Positions 1-10,600 of a stretch of 64,000 nucleotides of DNA are shown here, piece by piece. The stretch lies in NCBI RefSeq assembly GCF_910592395.1, contig NC_088311.1, forward strand, positions 18,850,501-18,914,500, given 5' to 3'. Each line of letters begins with the position of its first letter. Position 1 is the first letter of the stretch. Source of the DNA: Lineus longissimus. Its lineage: Eukaryota > Nemertea > Pilidiophora > Heteronemertea > Lineidae. A program made the position numbers and the translations under genes. The notes below the pieces were generated by a model, which was given only the letters and a program-made list of their open reading frames with translations, searched no databases and was not told the DNA's origin.

Positions 1-478
1 CGTGAACATTATTAACAGATATATTGTAGTCAAATAAAGCAAATAAGCCCTAGTGGCTTGTATAGCAAGTAAACGTCGCCGTTCTTTTGTTTATTGCTGT
101 TGACTCTTGTGGCGAATGCACGCACATTCGGAAGGCGTAGTGAGGAATCGTCTCAAAGGAGATTGTCAAACTTGATGCTTGGAGGGTGATGTGATTTCAA
201 ACCAGTCCTGACGATACAATTGTCGGGAAGGAAGTGTATCACGGTGACCAAGTGCAGACTTATCTCTTATTGCTGTAAATTAGTCAATATATTTTCACAT
301 ATACCATCTGAAATGTCATCTAAACGAATACCTCCCAAGCTCTGTATTTCATTTTATTTAAATTCTAATCGATGGAAATGGAATATCTGACAAATTGTTC
401 ACATCCACTTGCCCATGGTCAAACAGCTCAAATACTTTAAGGGCTGTTGATTTGATATACTGGTATACTCTTACTGAA

Positions 479-485
479 TATAAAA
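479..485 (+). promoter_or_regulatory. candidate TATA box upstream of the signal-peptide exon of gene A
   Basis: A TATAAAA motif lies about 270 bp before the ATG of the signal-peptide exon. The same motif in the same context is kept in B (6940-6946), C, E1 (22122-22128) and the second block. It could drive a transcript starting near 510. Between it and the exon there is a short upstream reading frame of about 20 codons starting at 605. Motif and position are seen; promoter activity is inferred. Confidence 0.35.
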
Positions 486-754
486 CTTATTTACTCACAA
501 CAGTAAGTCATTAAATATCTTTTTGACTTTTCAATTGCTAGTCTGTGCAAACAAAAGTTGGAAGAATTTTAGTCAGTTTGGAGGCCTTTAAAAGTTTTAG
601 GAACATGAAGAGTACATGCAGTGCTGTACGACATGTACCATGCAGTTACGTGTCATGCCAAAACTGACAGTTTTTAGTAGCCTAACTTGGATCAGTGTCT
701 GGGGTTACTTAATGGACCGGTTATCCTGATTTTAAAACAGGGAGAGTAAAAAAT

Positions 755-823
755 ATGGCGTTTTCTTTAAAATTGGTGGTTTTAGTGATGTTTTTATGTA
801 CACTAGCAAAAACTCAACTCGGA
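755..823 (+). CDS. alternative first exon of gene A encoding a signal peptide
   Basis: ATG at 755 opens 23 codons with a textbook secretory signal: short polar N-end with a Lys, hydrophobic core LKLVVLVMFLCTLA, then a likely cleavage near TLA-KTQ. The codons run exactly to a strong donor, GGA followed by GTAAGA at 824, and end in phase 0, the same phase as the membrane-anchor exon at 1215-1325. Splicing to exon 2 at 2375 would give a secreted protein of about 233 aa, with the TM anchor replaced. The exon is present in B, damaged in E, deleted in C and absent from D. Use of the exon is inferred from phase, donor and conservation; no transcript evidence is available here. Confidence 0.5.
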
Positions 824-1114
824 GTAAGACTGACTGTTATGGTAGAGCAACATTTATCGTCATTTTATACAAGATGATATCACGAATTTCTGTTGTTCAG
901 TTCTTTACCTAATCAATAGATATGTGATACCCTAATTCATTTGCAAGATTTGTTGACAAAGTTTCCATTTTGTGTGTTGTTTGAGAAATACTTATTCTAA
1001 TCTCCGATTTAAACAAGAGTCTATCGCTAAGATTGTTATTCTGCCCATGTGCTGTTACCATGATGGTTACCTTTTTAAGTATAACCGACAATAACTAATT
1101 TCATTAGTGTCGAT

Positions 1115-1124
1115 TATATATATA
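1115..1124 (+). promoter_or_regulatory. candidate TATA box of the membrane-anchor transcript, gene A
   Basis: An alternating TA run lies about 90 bp before the ATG at 1215, followed by a well conserved 5' leader. Equivalent runs stand before exon 1 of B (7576-7583), C (14289-14298) and E1 (22743-22754), but not before D, whose upstream sequence is unrelated. The distance would place a start near 1145-1155 and a leader of about 65 nt. Confidence 0.4.
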
Positions 1125-1214
1125 GAAGTTCTTGGTTTATGAGACAAGCGTATCTGGGCCAGGTTAGAACGCAATATCTCAGCTGGTCTATTTGAAATCA
1201 AAGTTCTCTTCAAG

Positions 1215-4200
1215 ATGGTCGTCTTTAAACGGGATCAACTGAAAACCTATCTGGTGGTGGGCGCCTTTCTAGGCCTCTGTTGCTGGGTAGCTGTTCTGCA
1301 AACGAGATATGAAAGCAGGATAAAGGTAAGATCGATTATTGATTACTTCAAAGTAAATATATTGGAGAAGCCTTCTCAGGCAACTTGGCGATATCCATGA
1401 CTGTGTCTGTTGATCAACTAGCTGCATGTTCCTGGTATCAGGAATTATGCTTGCGGCCGCACTGCGATACAGTTTATCAGTTCACATTTGTCCTATTTTC
1501 CTGGGTTCTTTTTTACGGTAAACCTGTCAAACGATAACGATTTCGTAAGTTTAACCCAGGAGCTGTTGATACATGTCCAAGTCTGCCGTCATAAATGTCA
1601 ACAACAGTGCTGTTTAAGTCGTGGTTCAACATTTCGAATATTTTCACGAGCTTACAAACCGTTCGCAAGGAGGGATGTTTTTAATGTACGTGTACGCTTA
1701 CGCTTTTCAGAAAATCAAAAATGCCGATCAACAGTCTATCTTCGTTTTGCGCCTCGGTATCGTGCCAAGCTCTCCACTAACGAATACGTGTAATTTATTT
1801 ATAATGTACTGTATGTTTCGTCTGAAGGCAAATGTCGGTAAATTCCGTGAAAATGTCAACAATGTTGAACGACCCCGCCCTAATTAAGAAAACCAGTCCC
1901 GAAACGCTAATGAAATGGCATGGGAAGCTTTGAAAGACGCGGTATATTAATGATCCGAAAGGTTTTGACGTCACCAGACGTTGGCACAATACTCAACCTT
2001 CTTTTTATACCATAAATAACATCACCATTCACTAGCATATAAGATGTATCCTTTTAACCAATCTAAAACAGGCATTCAACCACTGTCTGGTGTAGAAAGT
2101 TCCCTGTGGGTTTTTTTACATGCCATTGAAGTCGTCACTGGACCAGGTCTGCGTCGTGCCAGGACCGCTTTAAAAAATGAAAACTTGGGCAAAATTCTTT
2201 TAAATTGGCCCTATTTTCTCCTTCTTTTAAAACATCTGGACAGGTATCTTTTGGCATTGTCCTTCCCAGTGAACGACTCGACTGTACAGCCCAATCGCTG
2301 AATACGGCCGTTACCAAATTACTTCTGAATGACCAACTCAATGTTTACTACGTTTCTTTACTGAATCATTTAAGCAACTTGAAGAAGAGGGAAGTGTTCG
2401 GGTAAAACGTAGTGCCGGATCCTCTGGTCAAAATGCAGCTGGTAGGTACCCGATCCAATGATTTCGGATTTTCTAATATTAGTGATAGTATAGTCTGATT
2501 GAGATGTCCATACATTTATATCTTCCATGTACAATTTGTAGCTAATCAATTATATACTGCATTCTGGTTAAAATATCATAATGTGTCCGGTATAATGGAT
2601 GATAGAAGATGGGAAGAAATTAGAATGATTGTTATATTTTGTTACTATGGTTTATACACCAGATACCCAGTTGTAACGTCATGGAGGTATGACTTGCCCA
2701 GAGATATATCTCCTCCCACCCTTTTACATGTCAAAGTCAGGATTACCAACAAATGAGGCATTGATAAAAACTTTAGTTTCCGCATCGCTTACGATAACGA
2801 TTACGATTACGATTTCAAAGTCGTAATCGTAATACTCTCAAAACCGGCATGAACCAGAAATTTTGTTACAACTCCCAGTCACCTTTTTCTGCGTCTGTAA
2901 GAATGACGCTATTCATCCTATTGGGGTCAACAAGCCATATTTCATTCCACTCTGACTTAACAATGCAAGGCTATAGTCAGTTACATTGTTATGTTAATGC
3001 ACTAAATCACGACTGTGTCCATGATTGCGTTCATTTCCGTCTTGAACAATCAAGGGTCGCCAGTGACTTTGCCCTATAACCCTTGCCTATAATCTCCATT
3101 GAAGTGGTCTGATTATGATACAGGATGGCAATTCGTCTTTAAACACTTAATATTGCAAACATCCTGATCGGTTTTCCATTTCTGAATTTCCGTTTTCGGG
3201 CAAGATATGTAATCAATATCTTATCTTATCGTGCAGGTGGCGCTACGTACATTCGCTGGGGTCGTACGGTTTGTCCAGCTGATGCAGAATTAGTATATGC
3301 AGGTAATTATGACTGACAGTCCTACGAGACGTCTCACATATTCATGTAATAGTCTGACATGTTGGTCCCTGATGCTATTTTAGTCCCGCGTAAAATGTAC
3401 ATGGCTGCCCACAACCCAAACATCCTGGTGCCAAGTTTTGAAACTAATTTTAACTGGCTTTCAACGTTGGGCTAACTTTGACGCCCTTCATGCGCTCCAT
3501 GCAGTCACAAGAAGGGATACCTTGTCCACAAAAATATTTTGGGAAAAAGACAATTCTGAATTGTGGGCAAATAGCGGCGTCACAGCACAGCCACGTTATA
3601 TTCGCATTTGGGGCTGAAATTGTCACGGTCGTTGTCAGCTTTTATAAAAGTTTACCGTGTTGTTGTGAAATGAGTTGGCCTCTCCTTCAATCTTTCCTTT
3701 TCCCACCAGGTTACGGAGGGGCTCAGCACTATACACATGTAGGTGGCTCTGCTGAGTATATCTGTGTATCCGACAAACCAGAATACGCCTCGAAGACGTC
3801 TGCAAAGGAAGAGGACCGGGCATGGCTGTACGGTGTAGAACTCCAATTACCCGGCACGATCTTATTTAGCACTGCCAACGCTGATCCGAATGGGCTATAT
3901 AATTCCGATATCCGATGTGCAGTATGCAGGAATAGGGTTCGCTCTAGCATGGTATGTATATAACCTCTTCCAGCGTTGTGGGTAGTATTAATATAAAGAC
4001 AGAAATACTAGCAGTAAAAGCAAAACGTAAAAGCGTTTACTCGTAGTAACTATGTAGTAAATGTATCAGGAAAAAGGTATATTTTGCATACATAGTCATT
4101 ACCTCTCCGTGTCTGCTCACAGCACTGTTTTATTTCAGGCCAGTTTTTATTATACAGCGATACGAGCCAGGTCACGAAATCACGACCTTCCGATCACGTT

Positions 4201-4669
4201 GCGATTACGGACGCTTTTCGACTGTACCACCAAGCTCCTAAAACATGATATTGTATGAACAGCCTATGTTTCACCAAGGATCTCAGAGCGTGCCGCTGAA
4301 ATATCACTAGTGACACTAGAAATTGCTCTCAACGTAAATATCCCAAGACAATCGTCCCCTCCGGCCTTGGCTATGAAGTAAAGTTTTCTCCTTTTTCTGC
4401 TCCTCTTTTAGGTGATGATTCCAGGAACGAAGTCATGCCCAAGTAACTGGCAGAAGGAGTACTGGGGCTACCTGATGACGGGACATTACATACACAAGGC
4501 TTCCTACAGCTACGCATGCGTGGATGACGCACCAGAAGCTGGGGGTGAAAATGGCGCCAGACATGATGGCGGAGGACTGATGTACCACGCACAGGGTTTC
4601 TGTGGCTCTCTGCCATGCCCTCCGTACGTCCAAGGCTTCGAGATGACATGTGTTGTTTGCACAAAATAG
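1215..4669 (+). CDS. gene A: membrane-anchored short-chain collagen C4-like protein (five exons)
   Basis: Exons 1215-1325, 2375-2441, 3237-3302, 3710-3951 and 4412-4669 join in frame to 247 aa with GT-AG introns of phase 0,1,1,0. Residues 1-11 are basic (FKRDQLK), about 12-30 form one membrane helix, 38-49 are acidic and end in RVKR, a furin-type site, and 60-247 are the Cys-rich domain, from GGATYIRWGRTVCP to a CVVC end. The domain has two similar halves, each with a YxC and a CxxC element, as expected for spongin short-chain collagen relatives and collagen IV NC1. There is no Gly-X-Y run. The likely topology is type II: furin cleavage would release about 198 aa outside the cell. Exon 2 starts after TTTAAG because indels among paralogs lie only upstream of that point. 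Function in matrix or defence is not shown. Confidence 0.8.
2791..2834. repeat. small GATTAC-type hairpin repeat in intron 2 of A
   Basis: Tandem CGATTA-like hexamers are followed after a short loop by their reverse complement (TCGTAATCGTAAT), giving a small stem-loop. It sits in a stretch of about 100 bp present in A and B (9229-9272) but missing at the same place in E1 and E2, so it looks like a small insertion. Confidence 0.6.
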
Positions 4670-5824
4670 AGAATTCCAATCGTTCAATCGGCTTGAGACG
4701 ACACCACCATTTGCTTTTAAAACGTTTTCTATTAACGACGAAATTCGTGCTCCTCGAATTATAGGTTTAAGTTGAGGACGGAGCTTTTGATATGTCTTTC
4801 TGATTGGATCGAGCTATTCAGAAACAGAAATTATAGTAGGTCACCACCTCCTAGATTTTAAGTAAAATATGCCTAAATGTGAAAATCCAGCATCCAGAAA
4901 ATTCCTGCTAGTTTCAATACAAAACGCATAAACTGCCACCTGTTATGAACATGATACACTCATTATATGTTGCACTCTTGCAGTCAGTTGCAATCAATGA
5001 ATCGAGTTGCAGTTCACATTTCTGTCATTATTGCAAGACAAAGCCATCACACGTTAAGCGATTCATTATCGCAGCTACAGTATTCATTAATGGGTTACAA
5101 CGAATCGCAAGTGTTTAAATGAGAATAGAAACAAGAAATCCCCGTGTCTCTCGCTAATCAGCAAATACATAAAGTAGTTGCAATGAATCGCAAATAGAAC
5201 GCTGACTGAGCGATAGGTTGCAACTCTACTTACTTAGGTGTATCTCATTAGATCAAGTGATTTGAAATGATTTTAATAATTTAGGAAACAGTACAAGGCA
5301 AATATTACGTTTTTGCCAAATACCACACAGTTTAGAGAATTCAGACCTAGCCGAATGCACGGTCTGTTGTCTCCTTAAAAACCCCGCTCTCGCCTCAGCT
5401 AATATTTTCATTATTCTACTGTCATATCAATGTGTTATCAGGGCAAATCTTGATATCATCGACCCCCACGAAAAAGCTTCCATGGGATCGTTAGGCCTAA
5501 ACCGACAAGGGCAATTAAACGGTAATGAATAGTCATATAAAACAAAGCCGGCAAAGGTTTAATAAAGTGTATGTAACCATAGCTGACATAGCGTGTAAAT
5601 CTCGATGTCCTTGAAAAATACTTGGTAGAGAAATAAAAGGAACTGGCAATAGCCTGCATGTCAATAATCATATCATTCTTGACCTGTAAGTATTCATGAA
5701 GCAGAAAAAAACAGCCCTGGCTAATAGCGTCATCTTTGGACCACCAAGGTTTTAACCTCTCATCGATTTTAAACTATATTCACACTGTTGATTTAAAGGA
5801 GTATAAAAATATGAGAATCAGATT
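4670..5824. other. 3' flank and spacer after gene A
   Basis: 3' UTR-like sequence strongly conserved after exon 5 of A, B and D, followed by AT-rich spacer with several GAATCGCAA/TTGCAA motifs on both strands near 4990-5220. B and D have an ATTAAA that could serve as a poly(A) signal about 65 bp after the stop (12014-12019 and 20246-20251); A has ATTAAC there. No gene seen. Confidence 0.5.
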
Positions 5825-6400
5825 GATATAGCGAGTAATCTTGTTGTTTTTGATCATCACCTAAATCAAACGGAACTGACAAACCGCCAATAGCTTGAAT
5901 AACGTGTAATCTCATCGTTCTTGAACATTATCTAATATAAACCTAATGCGTAACTGCCAATAGCTTGTATAGCGTGTATCTCATCGTTCTTGATCATGAT
6001 CTAATAATCTAATGAAACAAACCGCCAATAGCTTGTATAGCGTGTAATCTCATCGTTCTTGATCATGATCTAATAATCTAATGCAACAAACCGCCAGTAG
6101 CTTGTATAGCGTGTAATCTCTAGCGTGTAATCTCATCGTTCTTGAACACTATCTAACAATCGAATGAAACAAACCGCCAATAGCTTGTATAGCGTGTAAT
6201 TTCATCGTTCTTGGACATCATCAAGTAATCTAATGCAACAAACCGCCAACAGCTTGTATAGCGTATAATCTCATCGTTCTTGAACATTATCTAATGATTG
6301 AACGAAACAAACTGACAATAGCTTGTAGCGCGTGTAATCTTATTCCAAAACATTATCTAATAATCTAGCTTGTATAGCTTTTATTCTCATCTTTGAACAT
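5825..6400. repeat. minisatellite, unit about 67-69 bp, roughly nine units (A-B spacer)
   Basis: Degenerate tandem units share the core CCGCCAATAGCTTGTATAGC, then TAATCTCATCGTTCTTGA and TCTAATAATCTAATG. Spacing between cores measured at 6031 and 6100 is 69 bp. Shorter arrays of the same unit lie in the other spacers (13196-13375, 21350-21590, 29236-29408), so the repeat belongs to the ancestral gene unit and varies in copy number. Confidence 0.85.
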
Positions 6401-7214
6401 CATCATTTCTTTTTAACTGTAATATCTTGCGAATATAGCATGTAAGTGTCGTCCTTCGTGAACATTATTAACAGTGATACTGTTGTAATCAAATAAAGCA
6501 AATAAGCCCTGGCTTGTATAGCAAGTAAACGTCGCCGTTCTTTTGTTTATTGCTGTTGACTCTTGTGCCGAATGCACGCACATTCGGAAGGCGTAGATGA
6601 GGAATCGTCTCAAAGGAGATTGTCAACCTTGATGCTTGGAGGGTGATGTCATTTCAAACCAGTCCTGACGATACAATTGTCGGGAAGGAAGTGTATCACG
6701 GTGATCATGTGCAGGCATATCTCCACTTGCTGTAAATTAGTCAAGATATTTTCACATATACCATCTGAAATGTCATCTATAAAACGAATTCCTCCCAAGC
6801 TCTGTATTCCATTTTATTTAAATTCCAATCGATGGAAGTGGAATATCTGACAAACTTGTTCACATCCACTTGCCCATGGTCAAACAGCTCAAATACTTTA
6901 AGGGCTGTTGATTTGATATACTGGTATACTCTTACTGAATATAAAACTTATTTACTCACAACAGTAAGTCATTAAATATCTTTTTGACTTTTCAATTGCT
7001 AGTCTGTGCAAACAAAAGTTGGAAGAATTTTAGTCAGTTTGGAGGCCTTTAAAAGTTTTAGGAACATGAAGAGTACATGCAGTGCTGTACGACATGCACC
7101 ATGCAGTTACGTGTCATGCCAAACTGAGAGTTCTTAGTAGCCTAACTTGGATCAGTGTCTGGGGTTACGTAATGGACCGGGTATCCTGATCTTAAAACAG
7201 GGAGAGTAAAAAAT

Positions 7215-7283
7215 ATGGCGTCTTCTTTAAAATTGGTGGTTTTAGTGATGTTTTTATGTACACTAGCAAAAACTCAACTCGGA
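7215..7283 (+). CDS. alternative first exon of gene B encoding a signal peptide
   Basis: Same architecture as in A: ATG, hydrophobic core LKLVVLVMFLCTLA, 23 codons, phase-0 end at a GTAAGA donor. One residue differs from A (Ser for Phe at position 3), and the frame and donor are kept. A candidate TATAAAA box lies at 6940-6946. Confidence 0.5.
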
Positions 7284-7673
7284 GTAAGACTTACTGTTAT
7301 GGTAGAGCAACATTTATCGTCATTTTATACAAGATGATATCACGAATTTCTGTTTTTCAGTTCTTTACCTAATCAATAGATATGTGATGCCCTAATTCAT
7401 TTGCAATATTTGTTGACAAAGTTTCCATTTTGTGTGTTGTTTGAGAAATACTTATTCTAATCTCCGATTTAAAAACAGTCTGACGCTAAGATTGTTATTC
7501 TGCCCATGTGCTGTTACCATGATGGTTACCTTTTTAAGTATAACCGACAATAACTAATTTCATTAGTGTCGATTTTATATATAGAAGTTCTTGGTTCATG
7601 AGACAAGCGTATCTGGGCCAGGTTAGAACGCAATATCTCAGCTGGTCTATTTGAAATCAAAGTTCTCTTCAAG

Positions 7674-10600
7674 ATGGTCGTCTTTAAACGGGATCAACTG
7701 AAAACCTATGTGGTGGTGGTCGCCTTTCTAGGCCTCTGTTGCTGGGTAGCTGTTCTGCAAACGAGATATGAAAGCAGGATAAAGGTAAGATCGATTATTG
7801 ATTACTTCAAAGTAAATATATTGGAGAAGCCTTCTCAGGCAACTTCGGGAAATCCATGACTGTGTCTGTTGATCAACAAGCTGCATGTTCCCGGTATCAG
7901 GAATTATGCTTGCGGCCGCACTGCGATACAGTTTATAAGATTGTCCTGGGTTCTTTTCCATTGTAAAACCTGTCAAACGATAACGATTTCGTTAGTTTAA
8001 CCCAGGAGCTGTTGATGCATGCCCAAGTCTGCCGTGATTAATGCCAACAACAGTGCTGATTAAGGCGTGGTTCAACATTTCGGATATTTTCACGAGCGTA
8101 CAAACCGTTCGCAAGGAGGGATGTTTTTAATGTACGTGTACGCGTACGCTTTTCAAAAAATTAAAAATGCCGATCAACGGTCTATCTTCGTTTTGCGCCT
8201 CGGTATCGTGCCAAGCTCTCCACTAACGAATACGTGTAATTTATTTATAATGTGCTGTATGTTTCGTCTGAAGGCAAATGTCGGTAAATTCCGTGAAAAT
8301 GTCAACAATGTTGAACGACCCCGCCCTAATTAAAAAAACCTGTCCCGAAACGCTTATGAAATGGCATGGGAAGCTTTGAAAGACGCGGTATATTAATGAT
8401 CCGAAAGGTTTTTGCGTCACCAGACGTTGGCACAGTACGCAACCTTCGTTTTATACCATAAATAACATCACCATTCACTAGCATACAAGTTGTATCGTTT
8501 TAACCAATCTAAAACAGGCATTCAACCACTGCCTGGTGTAGAAGGTTCCCTGTGGGTTTTTTTACATGCCATTGAAGTCGTCACTGGGCCAGGTCTGCTT
8601 CGTGCCAGGACCGCTTTAAATGAAAACTTGGGCAAAATTATTTTAAATTGGCCCTGTTTTCTCCTTCTTTTAAAACATCGGGACAGGCATCTTTAGGCAA
8701 AGTCCTTCCCAGTGAATGACTCGACTGTACGGCCCAATCGCTGAATACGGACATTACCAAATTACTTTTGAATGATCAACTCAAAGTCTACTACGTTTCT
8801 TTACTGAATCATTTAAGCAATTTGAAGAAGAGGGAAGTGTTCGGGTGAAACGTAGTGCCGGATCCTCTGGTCAAAATGCAGCTGGTAGGTACCCGATCCA
8901 ATGATTTCGGATATTTAATAACTAGTGATAGCATAGTCTGATTGAGATGTCCATACATTTATATCTTCCATGTACAATTTGTAGCTAATCAATTATATAC
9001 TGCATTCTGGTTAAAATATCATAATGTGTCCGGTATAATGGATGATAGAAGATGGGAAGAAATTAGAATGATGTTATATTTTGTTACTATGGTTTATACA
9101 CCAGATACCCAGTTGTAAGGTCATGGAGGTTGCCGAGAGATATATCTCCTCCCACCCTTTTACATGTCAAAGTCAGGATTACCAACAAATGAGGCATTGA
9201 TAAAAACTTTTTAGTTTCCGCATCGCTTACGATAACGATTACGATTACGATTTCAAAGTCGTAATCGTAATACTCTCAAAACCGGCATGAACCAAAAATT
9301 TTGTTACAACTGCCAGTCACCTTTTTCTGCGTCTGTAAGAATGACGCTATTCATCCTATTTAGGCCATGGGACGAGTGTGAAAAATGTGAAGTTCCGTTT
9401 GACAAATTATCGGGCAAATTGAAAACAGTCGTTTTTGGGTAATATGGGGGTGCTGATTTCAAAAATCAATTTTTCTCCCGCGTAAAGTTGCACATTCAGT
9501 CAGAAATGAGACCCTTAATAGGGCCTAATGGTCCCAAATTAGGGGTCAAAAAGTTGATGTCATCGAAACATGTCAACATGGCTATCAAAATGAAGGTCTA
9601 TGGGGGTACTTTAACATTGCATAGTTTTTGGCCCGACTAACGAACCGTGGGACCCCCCAGGGAGGGTAAAAAAGGGCAAAAGTGGTAACTTTGACCGCCT
9701 CCCATGAGCTTCATGGGCACCGCATGTGGATAAAAACTGTTTATTCGACAGTACTCACATAGACCTTTTCATAGATACCCATGACCACACCCTTGGACAA
9801 AAGGTTTTCGAGATCTTAAATTTGGAGCCAAAAAAGGGGTCAAAATTACTATCTCGGCAACCCTTACCCCGAGAGTGTTATCATGGGTATCATTTTGAAG
9901 GTCTATACGATTACTGTCAAATAAAACAGTTTTTATCCATTTATAGTCCCTATGAAGATCGTGGGACAGGGTCAAAGTTACCACTTTTGCCCTTTTTTAC
10001 CCTCCCTGGGGGGTCCCACGGTTCGTTAGTCGGGCCAAAAACTATGCAATGTTAAAGTACCCCCATAGACCTTCATTTTGATAGCCATGTTGACATGTTT
10101 CGATGACATCAACTTTTTGACCCCTAATTTGGGACCATTAGGCCCTATTAAGGGTCTCATTTCTGACTGAATGTGCAACTTTACGCGGGAGAAAAATTGA
10201 TTTTTGAAATCAGCACCCCCATATTACCCAAAAACGACTGTTTTCAATTTGCCCGCTAATTTGTCAAACGGAATCCTTTTTCTAGACACATTTTTGCCAC
10301 TCGTCCCATGGCCTAATTGGGGTCAACAAGCCATATTTCATTCCACTCTGACTTTACAATGCAAGGCTATAGTCAGTAACATTGTTATGTTAATGCACTA
10401 AATCACGACTGTGTCCATGATTGTGTTCATATCAAGGGTCGCCAGTGACTTTGCCCTGTAACTCTTGCCTATAATCTCCATTGAAGTGGTCTGATTATGA
10501 TACAGGATGGCAATTCGTCTTTAAACACTTAATATTGCAAACATCCTGCTCGGTTTTCCATTTTTGAATTTCCGTTTTCGGACGAGATATGTAATCAATA

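Noticed and set aside
605-664. Short Cys-rich frame upstream of the signal exon as a peptide gene
   Set aside because: About 20 codons, length differs between copies, no signal sequence or splice support; at most an upstream ORF.
1621-1887. 88-codon frame after exon 1, kept open in A, B, C and E
   Set aside because: It starts at a GTG, lies in intron 1, has no splice logic, and an overlapping frame is equally open. Conservation matches the general paralog identity, not selection on protein.
2328-2441. A, B and E as frameshifted pseudogenes in exon 2
   Set aside because: The frameshift lies upstream of an in-phase acceptor (TTTAAG) shared by the copies; using it, all five exons of A and B read in frame.
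4371-4679. Minus-strand frames opposite exon 5 in all copies
   Set aside because: They are mirror frames of the real exon, whose codons explain the conservation.
5825-6400. CRISPR-like array
   Set aside because: Units are contiguous degenerate 67-69 bp repeats without unique spacers, in a eukaryotic intron-bearing locus; it is a minisatellite.
9726-10055. 109-codon frame inside the foldback element of B
   Set aside because: It reads across the inverted arms, resembles no transposase and is explained by the palindrome.
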